Assembly (NCBI GenBank): GCA_046330395.1
Contig: JAXLSS010000002.1
Location: 186,001-250,000 of the forward strand
Source of the DNA: Ga0077560 sp046330395
GTDB lineage: Bacteria > Actinomycetota > Thermoleophilia > Miltoncostaeales > Miltoncostaeaceae
DNA length: 64,000 nt
Direction: 5' to 3'
Below, piece by piece: positions 1-8,587 of the stretch. Each line of letters starts with the position of its first letter. Position 1 is the stretch's first letter. Under the pieces are notes generated by a model that worked only from the letters and a program-made list of their open reading frames with translations, was not told the DNA's origin and searched no databases. The position numbers and the translations under genes were made by a program.

Positions 1-293
1 AGCACGGTGGGATCGAAACGGCCGTCCGTGAGGCGCCGTGCCTCCAGGGCCAGCGCGGTCAGCTCCGCCAACCGCGGGTCCACATCGATCCACGTCCCCG
101 CCGCGGCGTTCACTCGCGACAGGTCGCTGTCGGGCAGAAAACAGGACAGGACGCGTTCGCAGGCCGCGATCTCGGCGCGCGCCGCGGCGGTGGCGCGCGC
201 CACGTCGGCCAGCTCAGCCTCATCCGCGACCACGGCGATGGCGCAGTCGGACCCCATGGCCCGGAAGGGCTCCACCCGCAGGGCGCGGGTCAC
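1..293 (-). CDS. apbE: FAD:protein FMN transferase (ApbE), N-terminal part, runs off window
   Basis: ApbE enzymes attach FMN covalently to threonine residues of extracytoplasmic redox proteins. The reverse strand from GTG at 293 reads into the window edge and gives about 97 residues with the family signature: an MGSDC-type start of the first strand, then EIAACERVLSCF, PDSDLSRVNAAAG and TDGRFDPTV. These match the ApbE N-terminus (the E..LS.F...SD.S.lN segment and the TDG.FDPTV motif). The GTG overlaps the stop of the upstream small gene (GTGA), so the two are translationally coupled and the start is well supported. The C-terminal half, including the Mg-binding aspartate/threonine, lies outside the window. 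Coupling to two tiny membrane proteins suggests that the flavinylated partner belongs to the same operon, but no FMN-target protein is visible here. Confidence 0.85.
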   Translation of the reverse strand, partial: MTRALRVEPFRAMGSDCAIAVVADEAELADVARATAAARAEIAACERVLSCFLPDSDLSRVNAAAGTWIDVDPRLAELTALALEARRLTDGRFDPTV

Positions 294-568
294 GAGGTGT
301 GCGTGGTGACGTGGTAGGTGGGTGCGGTGACCTGCGGCACGTACGTCGCGCCGGCGGAGGAGGCCTGCGTGACACCGCTGGGCTGGGTGCGCGGGACGCT
401 CCGGGCTGCGCGGGTGGTTTGGGTGTCCTGGGTTGCCTGCGCGGCCTGGGTGGCGTGCGATGCGGCCAGGGCCATGCCTCCCGCCCCGAACAGCACCACC
501 AGCGCCGCGGCGGTGGCGATGTTGCGGCGGCCGGCCGCCTCCGACGGGCGCGTGGGACGCCGGTTCAC
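290..568 (-). CDS. Small membrane-anchored protein in apbE operon
   Basis: A 92-residue protein from a GTG at 568 that overlaps the stop of the gene before it (GTGA). It has a basic N-terminus, one hydrophobic segment (about residues 15-35, IATAAALVVLFGAGG) and then a tail rich in Ala, Thr and Gln that would lie outside the membrane. It overlaps apbE by a GTGA junction. I do not recognise a family. The Thr-rich exported tail next to an FMN transferase makes it a possible flavinylation substrate or an anchor for one, but no clear D-x-x-x-S/T-G-A flavinylation motif can be seen, so this is only a suggestion. Confidence 0.6.
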   Translation of the reverse strand: MNRRPTRPSEAAGRRNIATAAALVVLFGAGGMALAASHATQAAQATQDTQTTRAARSVPRTQPSGVTQASSAGATYVPQVTAPTYHVTTHTS

Positions 569-759
569 AGCATCACGCCGGACATGGTGAGCGCCAGGGT
601 GCCGCCCACCAGCGCCCAGCGGCCCCAGCGGCTCAGCGTGAGGCGCCAGGGCGACGGGTAGCCCATGGCCGCGGCGAACCGCTCGGCCGCGTCGTGATCG
701 ACCCGCCTGATGCCCCGGCTTCCGCGGGAGGGGTTCCGCATCGTCGCTGACTGTTCCAT
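565..759 (-). CDS. Small hydrophobic protein, first gene of apbE operon
   Basis: A 64-residue protein starting at ATG 759 (an upstream in-frame ATG at 843 exists but gives a less likely extension). The first half is basic and polar. The last 25 residues (WALVGGTLALTMSGVML) form one likely membrane segment at the very C-terminus, so it could be a tail-anchored or single-pass protein. Its stop overlaps the GTG of the next gene. The three-gene order small membrane protein - small membrane protein - apbE points to one envelope redox unit. No family is recognised. Confidence 0.55.
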   Translation of the reverse strand: MEQSATMRNPSRGSRGIRRVDHDAAERFAAAMGYPSPWRLTLSRWGRWALVGGTLALTMSGVML

Positions 760-927
760 CGCACACCGTCCGGGGGGTCGCCGTTTGTGAGAGCTCCCGG
801 GCGGGAGCGTGACGACGATGGTGCCGGTGGTCCCTGAGATCACCCTGAAGCGTTCGCGAGCGCTCGGATAAGCAACGGTTGGGAAATGGTCAGGAGCCGG
901 GCCACCACGCGCCTCCCGTGCGCGGCG

Positions 928-1773
928 CTACTCCGGCCGGTCGTCGGCCACCAGGGCGGTCGCGGGGGCCGGCCGCGGCTGGGCCAGCGCCTGCCGGGCG
1001 GCCCGCGCGAGCGCCTCGGCCCACGGCATCGCCACTCGCACCGCCGCCAGCAGGCCCACCGCGACGATGCCGTCGAGCCACCAGTGGTTGGCGGTGGCCA
1101 CCACCACCACGCACGTCAGCGCGGAGTGGCCCAGCGCCAGCCACCGCCAACGGCTGGCGCTCACCTCCACCGCCGCCCAGCCGATCAGCGCCGCCCAGGC
1201 CACGTGCACCGACGGCATCGCGATCAGCTGCGCGGCGTCCGGCACGCCCAGCCGCTGGTACACCGAGTCGCTCATCGCAAGGCCGGTGTCCACGAAACCC
1301 AGCTTGGGGTACATGCGCGGCGGCGCCACCGGGATGAGCTGGATCGCGAAGCACAGGCCCGTGAGCACGCCCAGCGTGGTGCGCCATCGCGCGAAGTGGT
1401 CCCGGTGGCGCAGGAACAGCCACAGCAGGAACACGCCCAGGGCCGGAACGTGCACCCAGCCGTAGTACTCGTTGAGGAACCGCATCAGGGTCTGGTGGTG
1501 CAGGAACAGCCCCTGCACCCACCGCTCGTTGGCGATGTGCAGCGTCTGCTCGATGTGCCACACGGTCTCGCCGTGCGCCATGGCGCCGTCGGTGTGCCGC
1601 AGCGGCTGCGACCCCAGGTAGGTCCACACCGTGTACAGCGCCGCCACGATGCCGGCCTCGCGCAGCAGCGCCGTGACGCTGCGCAGCCGCCGGCCCCGCG
1701 GGCGCCACACGCCGCCGGCCAGCACCAGCACGACCGAGAGCACCAACGCGTCCTGCCAGGGCATCCAGTCCAT
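928..1773 (-). CDS. PAP2-superfamily membrane phosphatase / inositolphosphotransferase-like
   Basis: A 281-residue multi-pass membrane protein. It carries the three parts of the PAP2 active site: the APPRMYP region near residue 150, MPSVHVAWA near 186 (the S-x-x-H phosphatase motif) and ANHWWLDGI near 226 (the H-x-x-x-D motif). About six hydrophobic helices are visible. The family dephosphorylates lipid phosphates or transfers head groups; the layout, with long membrane spans before the motifs, resembles the Aur1/inositolphosphotransferase-like branch. The ATG at 1773 is preceded by a strong GGGAGGGG Shine-Dalgarno sequence, and a TAGTCT minus-10-like box lies at 1798-1803 on the same strand. 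It is transcribed divergently from the propeller gene. The lipid substrate cannot be deduced. Confidence 0.85.
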   Translation of the reverse strand: MDWMPWQDALVLSVVLVLAGGVWRPRGRRLRSVTALLREAGIVAALYTVWTYLGSQPLRHTDGAMAHGETVWHIEQTLHIANERWVQGLFLHHQTLMRFLNEYYGWVHVPALGVFLLWLFLRHRDHFARWRTTLGVLTGLCFAIQLIPVAPPRMYPKLGFVDTGLAMSDSVYQRLGVPDAAQLIAMPSVHVAWAALIGWAAVEVSASRWRWLALGHSALTCVVVVATANHWWLDGIVAVGLLAAVRVAMPWAEALARAARQALAQPRPAPATALVADDRPE

Positions 1774-1931
1774 TCACCCCTCCCGAGCGGCCGCCCAAGA
1801 CTACCCACCGCGGTGGTCACGGCCACACGGCGCCGGAGGGTGCCCCCGCGACCTCACATCGGGCGCCCAGCCGCCGATGCATGCGCGAAACCGGCCGATT
1901 TCGGCTGCCCTCATTCCCCGGAGGATCCGAA

Positions 1932-4653
1932 GTGCGCATTCCCCGCCGAGCCGTGCTCGCCGCCGCCCTCGCCGTGCAGGCCGTCGTCGCGGCCGGGGCC
2001 GGCGCTGCGGTCATCGTCCCCACCACGCCGCCGGACACCCGGTTCTGGGTGCCGAACGGCGTCGTCAACGCCGTGATCCCGGCGGACGGCAGGGTCTTCA
2101 TCGGCGGCTACTTCGACAGGGTCTCCCCGTATACGGGCAGCGGCGTGCCGGTGTCCACCGCGGGCGTCCCCGACCCGGTGCCTCCCGTGGACGGCACCGT
2201 CAGGGCCGTGGTGCCGGATGGCGCGGGCGGCTGGTTCATCGGCGGGAGCTTCGGGCGCATCGGGACGACCTCGCACACCAACCTCGCGCACATCCTGGCC
2301 GACGGCACGCCGGACGCCGCCTGGACGGCCGGCACCGACGGCCAGGTGGATGCCCTGGCCCTCAGCGGCGGTGTGCTCTACGTGGGCGGCGCGTTCGCGA
2401 ACGTCTCCGGCCAGTCGCGGCACAACCTGGCGGCACTGGACCCGGTGGACGGCACCCTGCGCACCTGGGACCCCGGCACCGACGGCGAGGTGCAGGCCAT
2501 CCTGGTGACCGGTGGGGCCGTGTACATCGGTGGGCAGTTCTCCACCATCGGACCCGCCACCACCCGCCATGGCGCCGCCGCCATCGACCCGGCGTCGGGG
2601 CTGGCCACCGCATGGAACCCGGACGTCACGGGGAGCATCCGGACGATGATCCCCACGCCGGGGGCCGCCGGGATCATGCTGGGCGGTGAGTTCAGCGCCG
2701 TCGGGGGCACCACGGCGCACAACCTCACGGCGGTGCGCGCGGACAACGGTGCCGTCGGCTCGTGGCTGCCGGATCTGGACGGCGCCGTGGACACGCTCGT
2801 CAGCGACCAGGCCGGCAACGTCTACGCGGGTGGCGCCTTCGCGCACGTGGGGGCCACGAGCCGCCCGATGGTGGCCGCCTGGGACAACGCGGGCTCGCTG
2901 CTGCCCTGGAACCCGGCCTCCAACCATGAGGTGCGGGCGCTGCAGATCGTGGGCGACACGATGTACGCGGTGGGCAAGTTCACCGCCATGGGCGGCACGC
3001 CGCGTGTGCACGGGGCCGCATTCGACCTGGTCAACGGCGCCGTCCGCGCCTGGGACCCGGCGTTCGACGGGGAGGGCATGGCGCTCGCGGCGTCCGGGTC
3101 CCGCATCTACGCGGGTGGGTCCTTCCACGGCGCACGGGGCGTGGCGCGGACGGGCGTGGCGGCCCTCGACACCTCCACGGGGCGGCCCACCAGCTTCGAC
3201 GCCGGCCTGGACGGCTGGGTGAACGACCTGGCCGTCTCCGGCGGGACGCTGTACGCGGTGGGCAGCTTCTCCCAGGCCAACGGCGGCACCGCCCGGTCGG
3301 GCGCGGCGGCCTTCACCACCACCGACGGCACGGCCACCGCCTGGGACCCGGCCCCCAACCAGGCCCCGGCGCACCTGCTCGTCCGCGGCTCGTCGGTGTA
3401 CCTGGCCGGGGGCTTCACCACGCTGAGTGGCGCGTCACACGGCTACCTGGCTGCCGTGGACGCCACCGCCGGTGCTGCGTCGGCCTGGAATCCGGGGCTG
3501 GACGGCTCGGCGCTGACGCTTGGGCTGGACGGTTCCAAGCTGCTCGTGGGCGGGTTCTTCACGCACGCCGGCGGGACCACCCGGGCCGGGTTCGCGGCAT
3601 TCGACCTGGGCGCGGGCGGGACGCTCACGGCGCTGCAGATCCCGGTGGCCGGTGGATACGGCTACCTCACGAGCCTCCTGCCGACCAGTGCGAACCTGTT
3701 CGTGGGCGGCGATTTCCTGACGGTGGCCGGGCAGTCGCACCTGAACTTTGCCGGTGTCGACCCCGGATCGGGCTCGGTGCGTTCCGGCACGCCCGACGCG
3801 AACGGCAAGGTCAACGTATTGGCCGATCCCGCGGGACCGCCTATGTGGGCGGGTGGTTCACCACCTTCGGGGCGCCGCGCATGCCGGTCTGGCGGCCCTG
3901 GACGAGGCCACCGGGGCCGTCAGCCCGTGGACGATCGGCGGTGACACGATCCCGCCGGGCGTCCTCGCCCTCTCCGCGCACGGCCCGGACCTGTACGTGG
4001 GTGGGTCGTTCGCCACGTTCTCGGGCGCGCCCACGGCGAACCTCGCCGTCTACCACCTCGCGCCGATCGCGGGCACCGCGCCGTCCATCACCGGCACCCC
4101 CGCGGCCGGCACCCCGCTCACCTGCGATCCCGGCACCTGGGACGGCGGCAGCAGCACCCTCACGCTCGCCACCTCCTGGAGCCGCGACGGCGCCGCCATC
4201 CCAGGCGCCACCACCGCCGCGCGCACGGCCGGCGCCGACGACGTGGGGCACGACCTCACGTGCACGGTCACTGCCACCACCGCGGGTGGGTCCACCACGG
4301 TCACCTCCGCGGCGGTGCGGGTGACCGCTGCCGCCCACCGGGTGGCCCCGCCGGTGCTCACCCGCCTGGCCATGGGGTGCACCAAGCCCGCGCTGCGGCG
4401 CGCCAAGCGGGTGTGCGTGCGCTTCCACCTCGACCGCGCCGCCACCGTGCGCGTCACCTTCACCCGGAAGGGGGCCAAGGCGATCACCGTGAGCGTCACG
4501 GCGAAGGCGGGGGACACCGGCGTGACGCTGTCCCGGAAGGTGGCGCGGCGCCTCACCGCCGGCACGTGGGCCGTGGCGGCCGTCCCCAGCGCGGGCGGCC
4601 TCAGCGGCACCCCGCGGAGCGCGCGCTGGAAGGCGGTCGGCGTCAAGCGATGA
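1932..4653 (+). CDS. Secreted beta-propeller protein (delta-60-type repeats) with Ig-like C-terminal domain; two frameshifts
   Basis: A secreted protein of about 907 residues. GTG at 1932 with GGAGG at 1920-1924 gives a signal peptide (RRAVLAAALAVQAVVAAGAG). About twelve repeats of roughly 45-50 residues follow, each with the pattern VGGxF.....NLAAxD..TG...W.P..DG.V.AL, typical of delta-60/Kelch-like propeller blades. From about 4080 comes an Ig-like domain (PSITGTPAAGTPLTC, SWSRDGAAIPGAT, HDLTCTVTAT) and then a basic beta-rich tail ending at 4653. Reading requires two frame changes, near 3836 and near 3875, each consistent with one lost base in a G/C run; the blade sequence continues perfectly across them. 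Such proteins are common in Thermoleophilia, probably as surface or extracellular proteins; function unknown. Confidence 0.75.
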
Positions 4654-4704
4654 GGGCAGGTCGCGGCTGATGGCGCTGCGGGGGCCTTCACCTCCGCGGC
4701 GTCG

Positions 4705-5631
4705 TCACCCGTTCCGGCGAAGTAGTGACCCCGCTCGAGGTCCTCGATCAGGCCGGGCCCGCTCGGCCGCCAGCCCAGCAGCCGCTGGGTGGCCGCGCTG
4801 GATGCGGGCGCATCGACGCCCACGAACGCCGCCAGCCACGTGAAGCGCCCTGGGGCCTCCTCCGCCGGGATCGATTCCGTGGGCACGCCCAGCCCCCGGC
4901 CGATGGCCTCGGCGATCTGCCGGAACGGCACGCCCTCATCGGCCACCGCGTGCAGCGTCGCCCCGGCGGGCGCACCCTCCACGGCGCGCCGGAACAGCGA
5001 TGCGGCGTCCCGCCGGTGCACCGCGGGCCAGCGGTTGGCGCCATCACCCAGGTACACCGAGACGCCCGCGGTGCGCGCGATGCCCACCAGCGTCGCCAGG
5101 AACCCGTGGTCGCCGTCGCCGTGCACGGTGGGCGGCAGCCGCAGCACCGACGCACGCACCCCGCGTGTCGCGAGCCCCAACGTGAACTCCCCGGTCTCGT
5201 GTCGTGTGCGGGGCCCCTCGGGCAGGGCGGCCGCCGTGGTCGCCTCGTGACCGTCCGTCTCGGTGGCGAGCCGCCCCGGCGCGGCCCACAGCGTTCCCGA
5301 GGCGATCACCAGCGGCCGGTGCGTGCCGGCCAGCGCGTCGCCGAACACCTCCACGGCGCGGCGGTCGGCCTGGGCGGCGCCCAGGAAGTCGCCGCCGAAC
5401 GCCAGCTCGTGGTTGAAGGCGAGGTGGATCACGCCATCCGCCGCCTCCGCCTCCCGGTGCAGCACGTCGAGGTCGTCAGGCTGCCGCGCCGCACCTCGGC
5501 ACCGGCCTCGGTGAGCGCGGCGGCGGAGGCGTCGCTGCGGGCGAGTCCACCACCCGGTGGCCGGCCCCCAACAACTCGGGGACCACCGCGGAACCGATCC
5601 ACCCCGAGGCTCCGGTCACGAACACGCGCAT
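4705..5631 (-). CDS. NAD-dependent epimerase/dehydratase (extended SDR); frameshifted
   Basis: A Rossmann-fold protein beginning at ATG 5631 with the NAD(P)-binding motif VTGASGWIGSAVV at residues 4-16, followed by GLARSD, GVIHLAFNH and LVIASGTLW segments typical of the SDR family that acts on nucleotide-sugar-like or unknown substrates. It ends in GLIEDLERGHYF. A good Shine-Dalgarno (GGAGGGG) precedes the start. Two frame changes are needed, near 5553 and near 5472. In the sequenced frame the protein continues to 4050 through the opposite-strand propeller gene, which is implausible; a TGA one frame over at 4705-4707 is the likely true end, so another indel near 4715 is probable. The gene is convergent with the propeller gene. 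Confidence 0.65.
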
Positions 5632-6009
5632 GCTGGTCCCCCTCCATCCGATCTTGGACGTCCATCCCAGCACACGGATCTCTGCCGCGGACCGCATCGG
5701 GTGCTTGCGGCGGTCCGTTGCCGCCCTGAGCCGGTCAGCGGGGGCGTCCCGATGCGTCCCCCGCCGCGCCGGCGGACCATGGGTCATCGGTCGCCGTGCG
5801 GAAGGCCCGTGATGGATCGGCCCTCGAAAACCATCGGTGGGCAGGGCGTTGACGCGCGTCGGCGGTCTGTCGGGCGGGCCCTGAGGGCGCTCGTCCAGGC
5901 GCGTGCACGAGACGCATGGGAGGCGGTCTCGGTTTCGAGTGGGTTTAGAGTACCGGCCGGTTTCCCCATGGCGGCAGGGTTTTCGGCCGTTTGAGGGGCG
6001 TTCAAGTCT
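5632..6009. other. Intergenic, no convincing gene
   Basis: No open frame here has a recognisable protein or a good start. The stretch contains TTTAGAGTA at 5944-5952, which is the same as one arm of the palindrome before the AlbA-family gene (7424-7446), and directly after it a CCGGCCGG palindrome. It lies between the start of the SDR epimerase and the 3' end of the AlbA gene. Confidence 0.4.
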
Positions 6010-7419
6010 CTACGAGTTGAGGCGCCAGTACGCGCGTGGGTCCTTTGGGCTGGTCCCGATCCGCTCGATCATGCCTTCCTCGGCGAGTTGCCGGAGCCGT
6101 TTGATTGCGGCTGGTCGCGACATGCCTGTGGCTGCGGCGATGTCGCCGGTGCTGGGGCGTGCCTGGTCGCGGATAGCCCGCATGATCTGGCGTGAGCCGG
6201 GCGGGAGGCGGGCTTCGAGTTCGCGATCGATCGGCTCGGAGGACAGCACCAGTCGAACGCTGCCGGAGGTCTGGGTGTAGTTGGGGTCGGCGAGCCCGGC
6301 CAGCCGCATCTCCTCGAACATGCGGCGTATCCCCTCGCCGAGCTCCTGTCCGAATCGCAGGTCGGCGCAGACGCGGGCGATTCTGGGGTTACGGGCGAAG
6401 CGTGTCACCGCCAGGGGGTTCGAGGGGTCGACCAGGCCGGGGAAGCGCCCGGGGCTCTCGAACTCGATCCGATCGTCAAAAATTTCGATGCGGATGTGGT
6501 CGCCCATGGCGCTGTAGGAGCGATGGATGACGGCGTTGACTAGGCCCTCGAGCCATGCGTCTTCGGGCACGATCCCAACCGGCCCAAATCGGCCGTCGGC
6601 ACCGAGGGCCTGACGGGTGGGGAGTCTGGATGCGATCTCGGTGCGTGCGCGGTCGATGACGTGCGGGATGGGGCCTTCGCAGCGGACATCGTCGAGAAGC
6701 TGCTGGCGCGCGCCTGTTCCACGTTGTGTCCCGCGGTAGCGCAGCACCCGCACGTATGCCTCCGGGTAGCGATCCTGGGGGTGCAGGCCGAACAGCAGGA
6801 GCGCTCCGACGGTGAGGCGCCCGTCGGGCCGGGCGAGCCCTCGGGCCTGCAGCAGGCGGGTCGGCTCCGGATGGTTGACCGCGTCCGCGTACGCGCTCAG
6901 CAGCGGCAGGTCCAGATCCTCCGGGTCGGCATCGACACCGGACGCCTCGAAGGTGGATTGTCCCTTGTCGTAGATCAGCTCCTGCACTTGGGCGGGGTTC
7001 AGCCGACGGGTCTCATCGCCAACCCGCAGGAACACCTCACCGCGGGCGTTCTCGTGAACACGCTCGCTGGCGGCAACCTCAACCACGACGAGCTCATCCT
7101 CCGCGCCGTGCGCGTTGAGACAGGAGACGCTACGGAACCGGGCTGGCACCGCGGGGCGCGTGAAGTCCAGGGGGGCCTGTCGCCAGTCGTTCAGGCGCGT
7201 CGGATTCGGGGGGCGGCCCTGGACGACGCCCTTCTCGAGGCCCACGACGATGACGCCACCCTCGGCGTTCGCCAGGCCGATGAGGTGGTTCGCGAGGTCC
7301 GCCGCCGAGATCCGGGCGCTCTTACGGTCGAACCACTGGTCCTCATGCAGCGACAGCAGCGCGGGTCCGATTTCGGTCGGGCCCAGCGCGAGCGCGTTTT
7401 CGACGTCGACGGCAGCCAT
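6010..7419 (-). CDS. AlbA_2 (Schlafen-like) domain protein with ATP-binding domain and winged helix
   Basis: A 469-residue protein with three recognisable parts. Residues about 20-150 are an AlbA_2 domain (ESx-like core here WFDRKSARI, then LANHLIGLANAEGGVIVVG). Residues about 200-390 hold a GHKL-like ATPase domain of the type fused to AlbA_2 (LEGLVNAVIHRSYS, IRIEIFDDRIEFESPG). The C-terminus is a winged helix-turn-helix (TGDIAAATGMSRPAAIKRLRQLAEEGMIERIG). This architecture is annotated as putative transcriptional regulator or ATP-dependent helicase-like protein and is frequent in defence and accessory regions. The ATG at 7419 lies 6 nt after a TAGAGT minus-10 box that is embedded in a perfect palindrome, which suggests leaderless, self-regulated expression. 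The biochemical role is unknown. Confidence 0.8.
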   Translation of the reverse strand: MAAVDVENALALGPTEIGPALLSLHEDQWFDRKSARISAADLANHLIGLANAEGGVIVVGLEKGVVQGRPPNPTRLNDWRQAPLDFTRPAVPARFRSVSCLNAHGAEDELVVVEVAASERVHENARGEVFLRVGDETRRLNPAQVQELIYDKGQSTFEASGVDADPEDLDLPLLSAYADAVNHPEPTRLLQARGLARPDGRLTVGALLLFGLHPQDRYPEAYVRVLRYRGTQRGTGARQQLLDDVRCEGPIPHVIDRARTEIASRLPTRQALGADGRFGPVGIVPEDAWLEGLVNAVIHRSYSAMGDHIRIEIFDDRIEFESPGRFPGLVDPSNPLAVTRFARNPRIARVCADLRFGQELGEGIRRMFEEMRLAGLADPNYTQTSGSVRLVLSSEPIDRELEARLPPGSRQIMRAIRDQARPSTGDIAAATGMSRPAAIKRLRQLAEEGMIERIGTSPKDPRAYWRLNS

Positions 7420-7423
7420 GCAT

Positions 7424-7446
7424 CTACTCTAAACCATTTAGAGTAG
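7424..7446 (-). promoter_or_regulatory. Palindromic operator overlapping the minus-10 box of the AlbA gene
   Basis: Two 9-bp arms, CTACTCTAA at 7424-7432 and TTAGAGTAG at 7438-7446, are perfect reverse complements separated by 5 bp. On the reverse strand one arm contains TAGAGT (7426-7431), placed 6 nt before the ATG at 7419. A dimer bound here would block RNA polymerase, so autorepression by the winged-helix domain of the downstream protein is the simplest inference. Confidence 0.6.
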
Positions 7447-7730
7447 ACCGAAGCGGGGCGGTCAGGTGGTCGCCGTGAGGGCCTGGCACACCGTCACGTT
7501 TCTACGTCTATGGCGGAGAAACGTCGGCCGTATCGTCTGCTTCTGAGCGCCAAATCGGTCTGCGCCGTTCGCCGCGTCCCTGTCCGCCGGTTCGCCATGC
7601 GCCAGGCACGACCGGCCTTGCTCGTCCGCTCTCGCCGCCTTTGAGCCCGCCTCCGGCCAAACGAGCGGCGCGGTCGTGCTGTGCCGGGAGCAGCGCGGTA
7701 GGCTCGCGGAAGCTCCGGGAGGCGCTTGAG

Positions 7731-8582
7731 ATGGGTATCCCCGAGGAGTTGACACGCAGCGTCCTCATCACCGGCGCGGCTCGGGGGATCGGACGCGCCA
7801 CCGCCGAGGCGTTCGCCCAGGCCGGGTGGAACGTCGTAGCGGGCGTCCGGGATCCCGCGCAGCTTGTGCCGTTCGAGTCTGATGGCATCCGGGTGGTGGC
7901 CCTCGACGTCACCGACCGCGATTCGGTTCGAGCGGGCGTCGGGCAGGCGAGCACCCTGGCGGGGGGACCGTTGACGTGCGTGGTGAACAACGCCGGCTGG
8001 GCCCCGTTCGGAGCCGTGGAGGACATCGATCTGGACGTCGCGCGTCGCGCGTTCGAGACCAACCTGTTCGGCGCCGTCGCGGTGCTGCAGGCGGCGATGC
8101 CCGCGATGCGCGAACGCGGCCACGGGGTCCTGGTGAGCGTGTCGACGCTGTCGGGGCGGATCCCGCTGCCGCTGTTCGGCATGTACAGCGCGACCAAGCT
8201 GTCGCTGGCCGCGGTGAGTGAGGCTCTGGCGCTGGAGGTCGCCCCATTCGGCCTTCGCGTCGTCCTCATCGAGGCCGGGGTGGTCGACACCGAGTTCGCC
8301 CGGTCGACGGTGATCAGCGGCTCGGCGGGCGAGCCCTCATCCGTCTATGCCGGAACTCGCGATCGCGTGCTGGGAGAGCTTCGGGGGATCCGCCAGCGCG
8401 CACCCGTTCGTGCCGAGGACGTCGCGAGGACGATCGTGGAGGCCGTGGAGAATGACGGTGCACCATTCCGTCACGTGTTGCCCGATGACGGTCTGAGGTC
8501 CCTGACTCAGGAGGTCGGTGGCCCGTCGCCGCATGCTCATGAACTGGTCCGCCGATTCCTGAAGCTCGAGTCCGCGGAGTAG
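7731..8582 (+). CDS. Short-chain dehydrogenase/reductase
   Basis: A 283-residue classical SDR. Visible are the cofactor motif TGAARGIGR near residue 14, NNAG near 87, a serine at the SVSTLSG strand and the YSATK catalytic motif (Y-x-x-x-K) near 153. The frame is open further upstream, to 7641, but ATG 7731 is preceded by GGGAGG at 7717-7722 and a TAGGCT minus-10-like box at 7699-7704, so it is preferred. The stop is only 5 nt before the start of the giant LuxR-type regulator, so the two form an operon. Substrate unknown; the related branch includes oxidoreductases acting on small ketones or alcohols. Confidence 0.85.
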   Translation: MGIPEELTRSVLITGAARGIGRATAEAFAQAGWNVVAGVRDPAQLVPFESDGIRVVALDVTDRDSVRAGVGQASTLAGGPLTCVVNNAGWAPFGAVEDIDLDVARRAFETNLFGAVAVLQAAMPAMRERGHGVLVSVSTLSGRIPLPLFGMYSATKLSLAAVSEALALEVAPFGLRVVLIEAGVVDTEFARSTVISGSAGEPSSVYAGTRDRVLGELRGIRQRAPVRAEDVARTIVEAVENDGAPFRHVLPDDGLRSLTQEVGGPSPHAHELVRRFLKLESAE

Positions 8583-8587
8583 CGACC

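Noticed and set aside
886..2076. Long forward frame over the PAP2 gene
   Set aside because: Composition is His/Arg/Pro-rich and the PAP2 active-site motifs are on the opposite strand.
1911..3374. 487-codon reverse frame across the propeller gene
   Set aside because: Arg/Gly/Val/His-rich text without domains; a shadow of the GC-rich forward gene.
4050..4704. C-terminal extension of the SDR epimerase through the propeller gene
   Set aside because: The SDR family ends near GLIEDLERGHYF; the rest is a shadow reading after a lost stop.
5784..6005. Short reverse frame upstream of the SDR epimerase
   Set aside because: No ribosome binding site, no family pattern and no support from neighbours.
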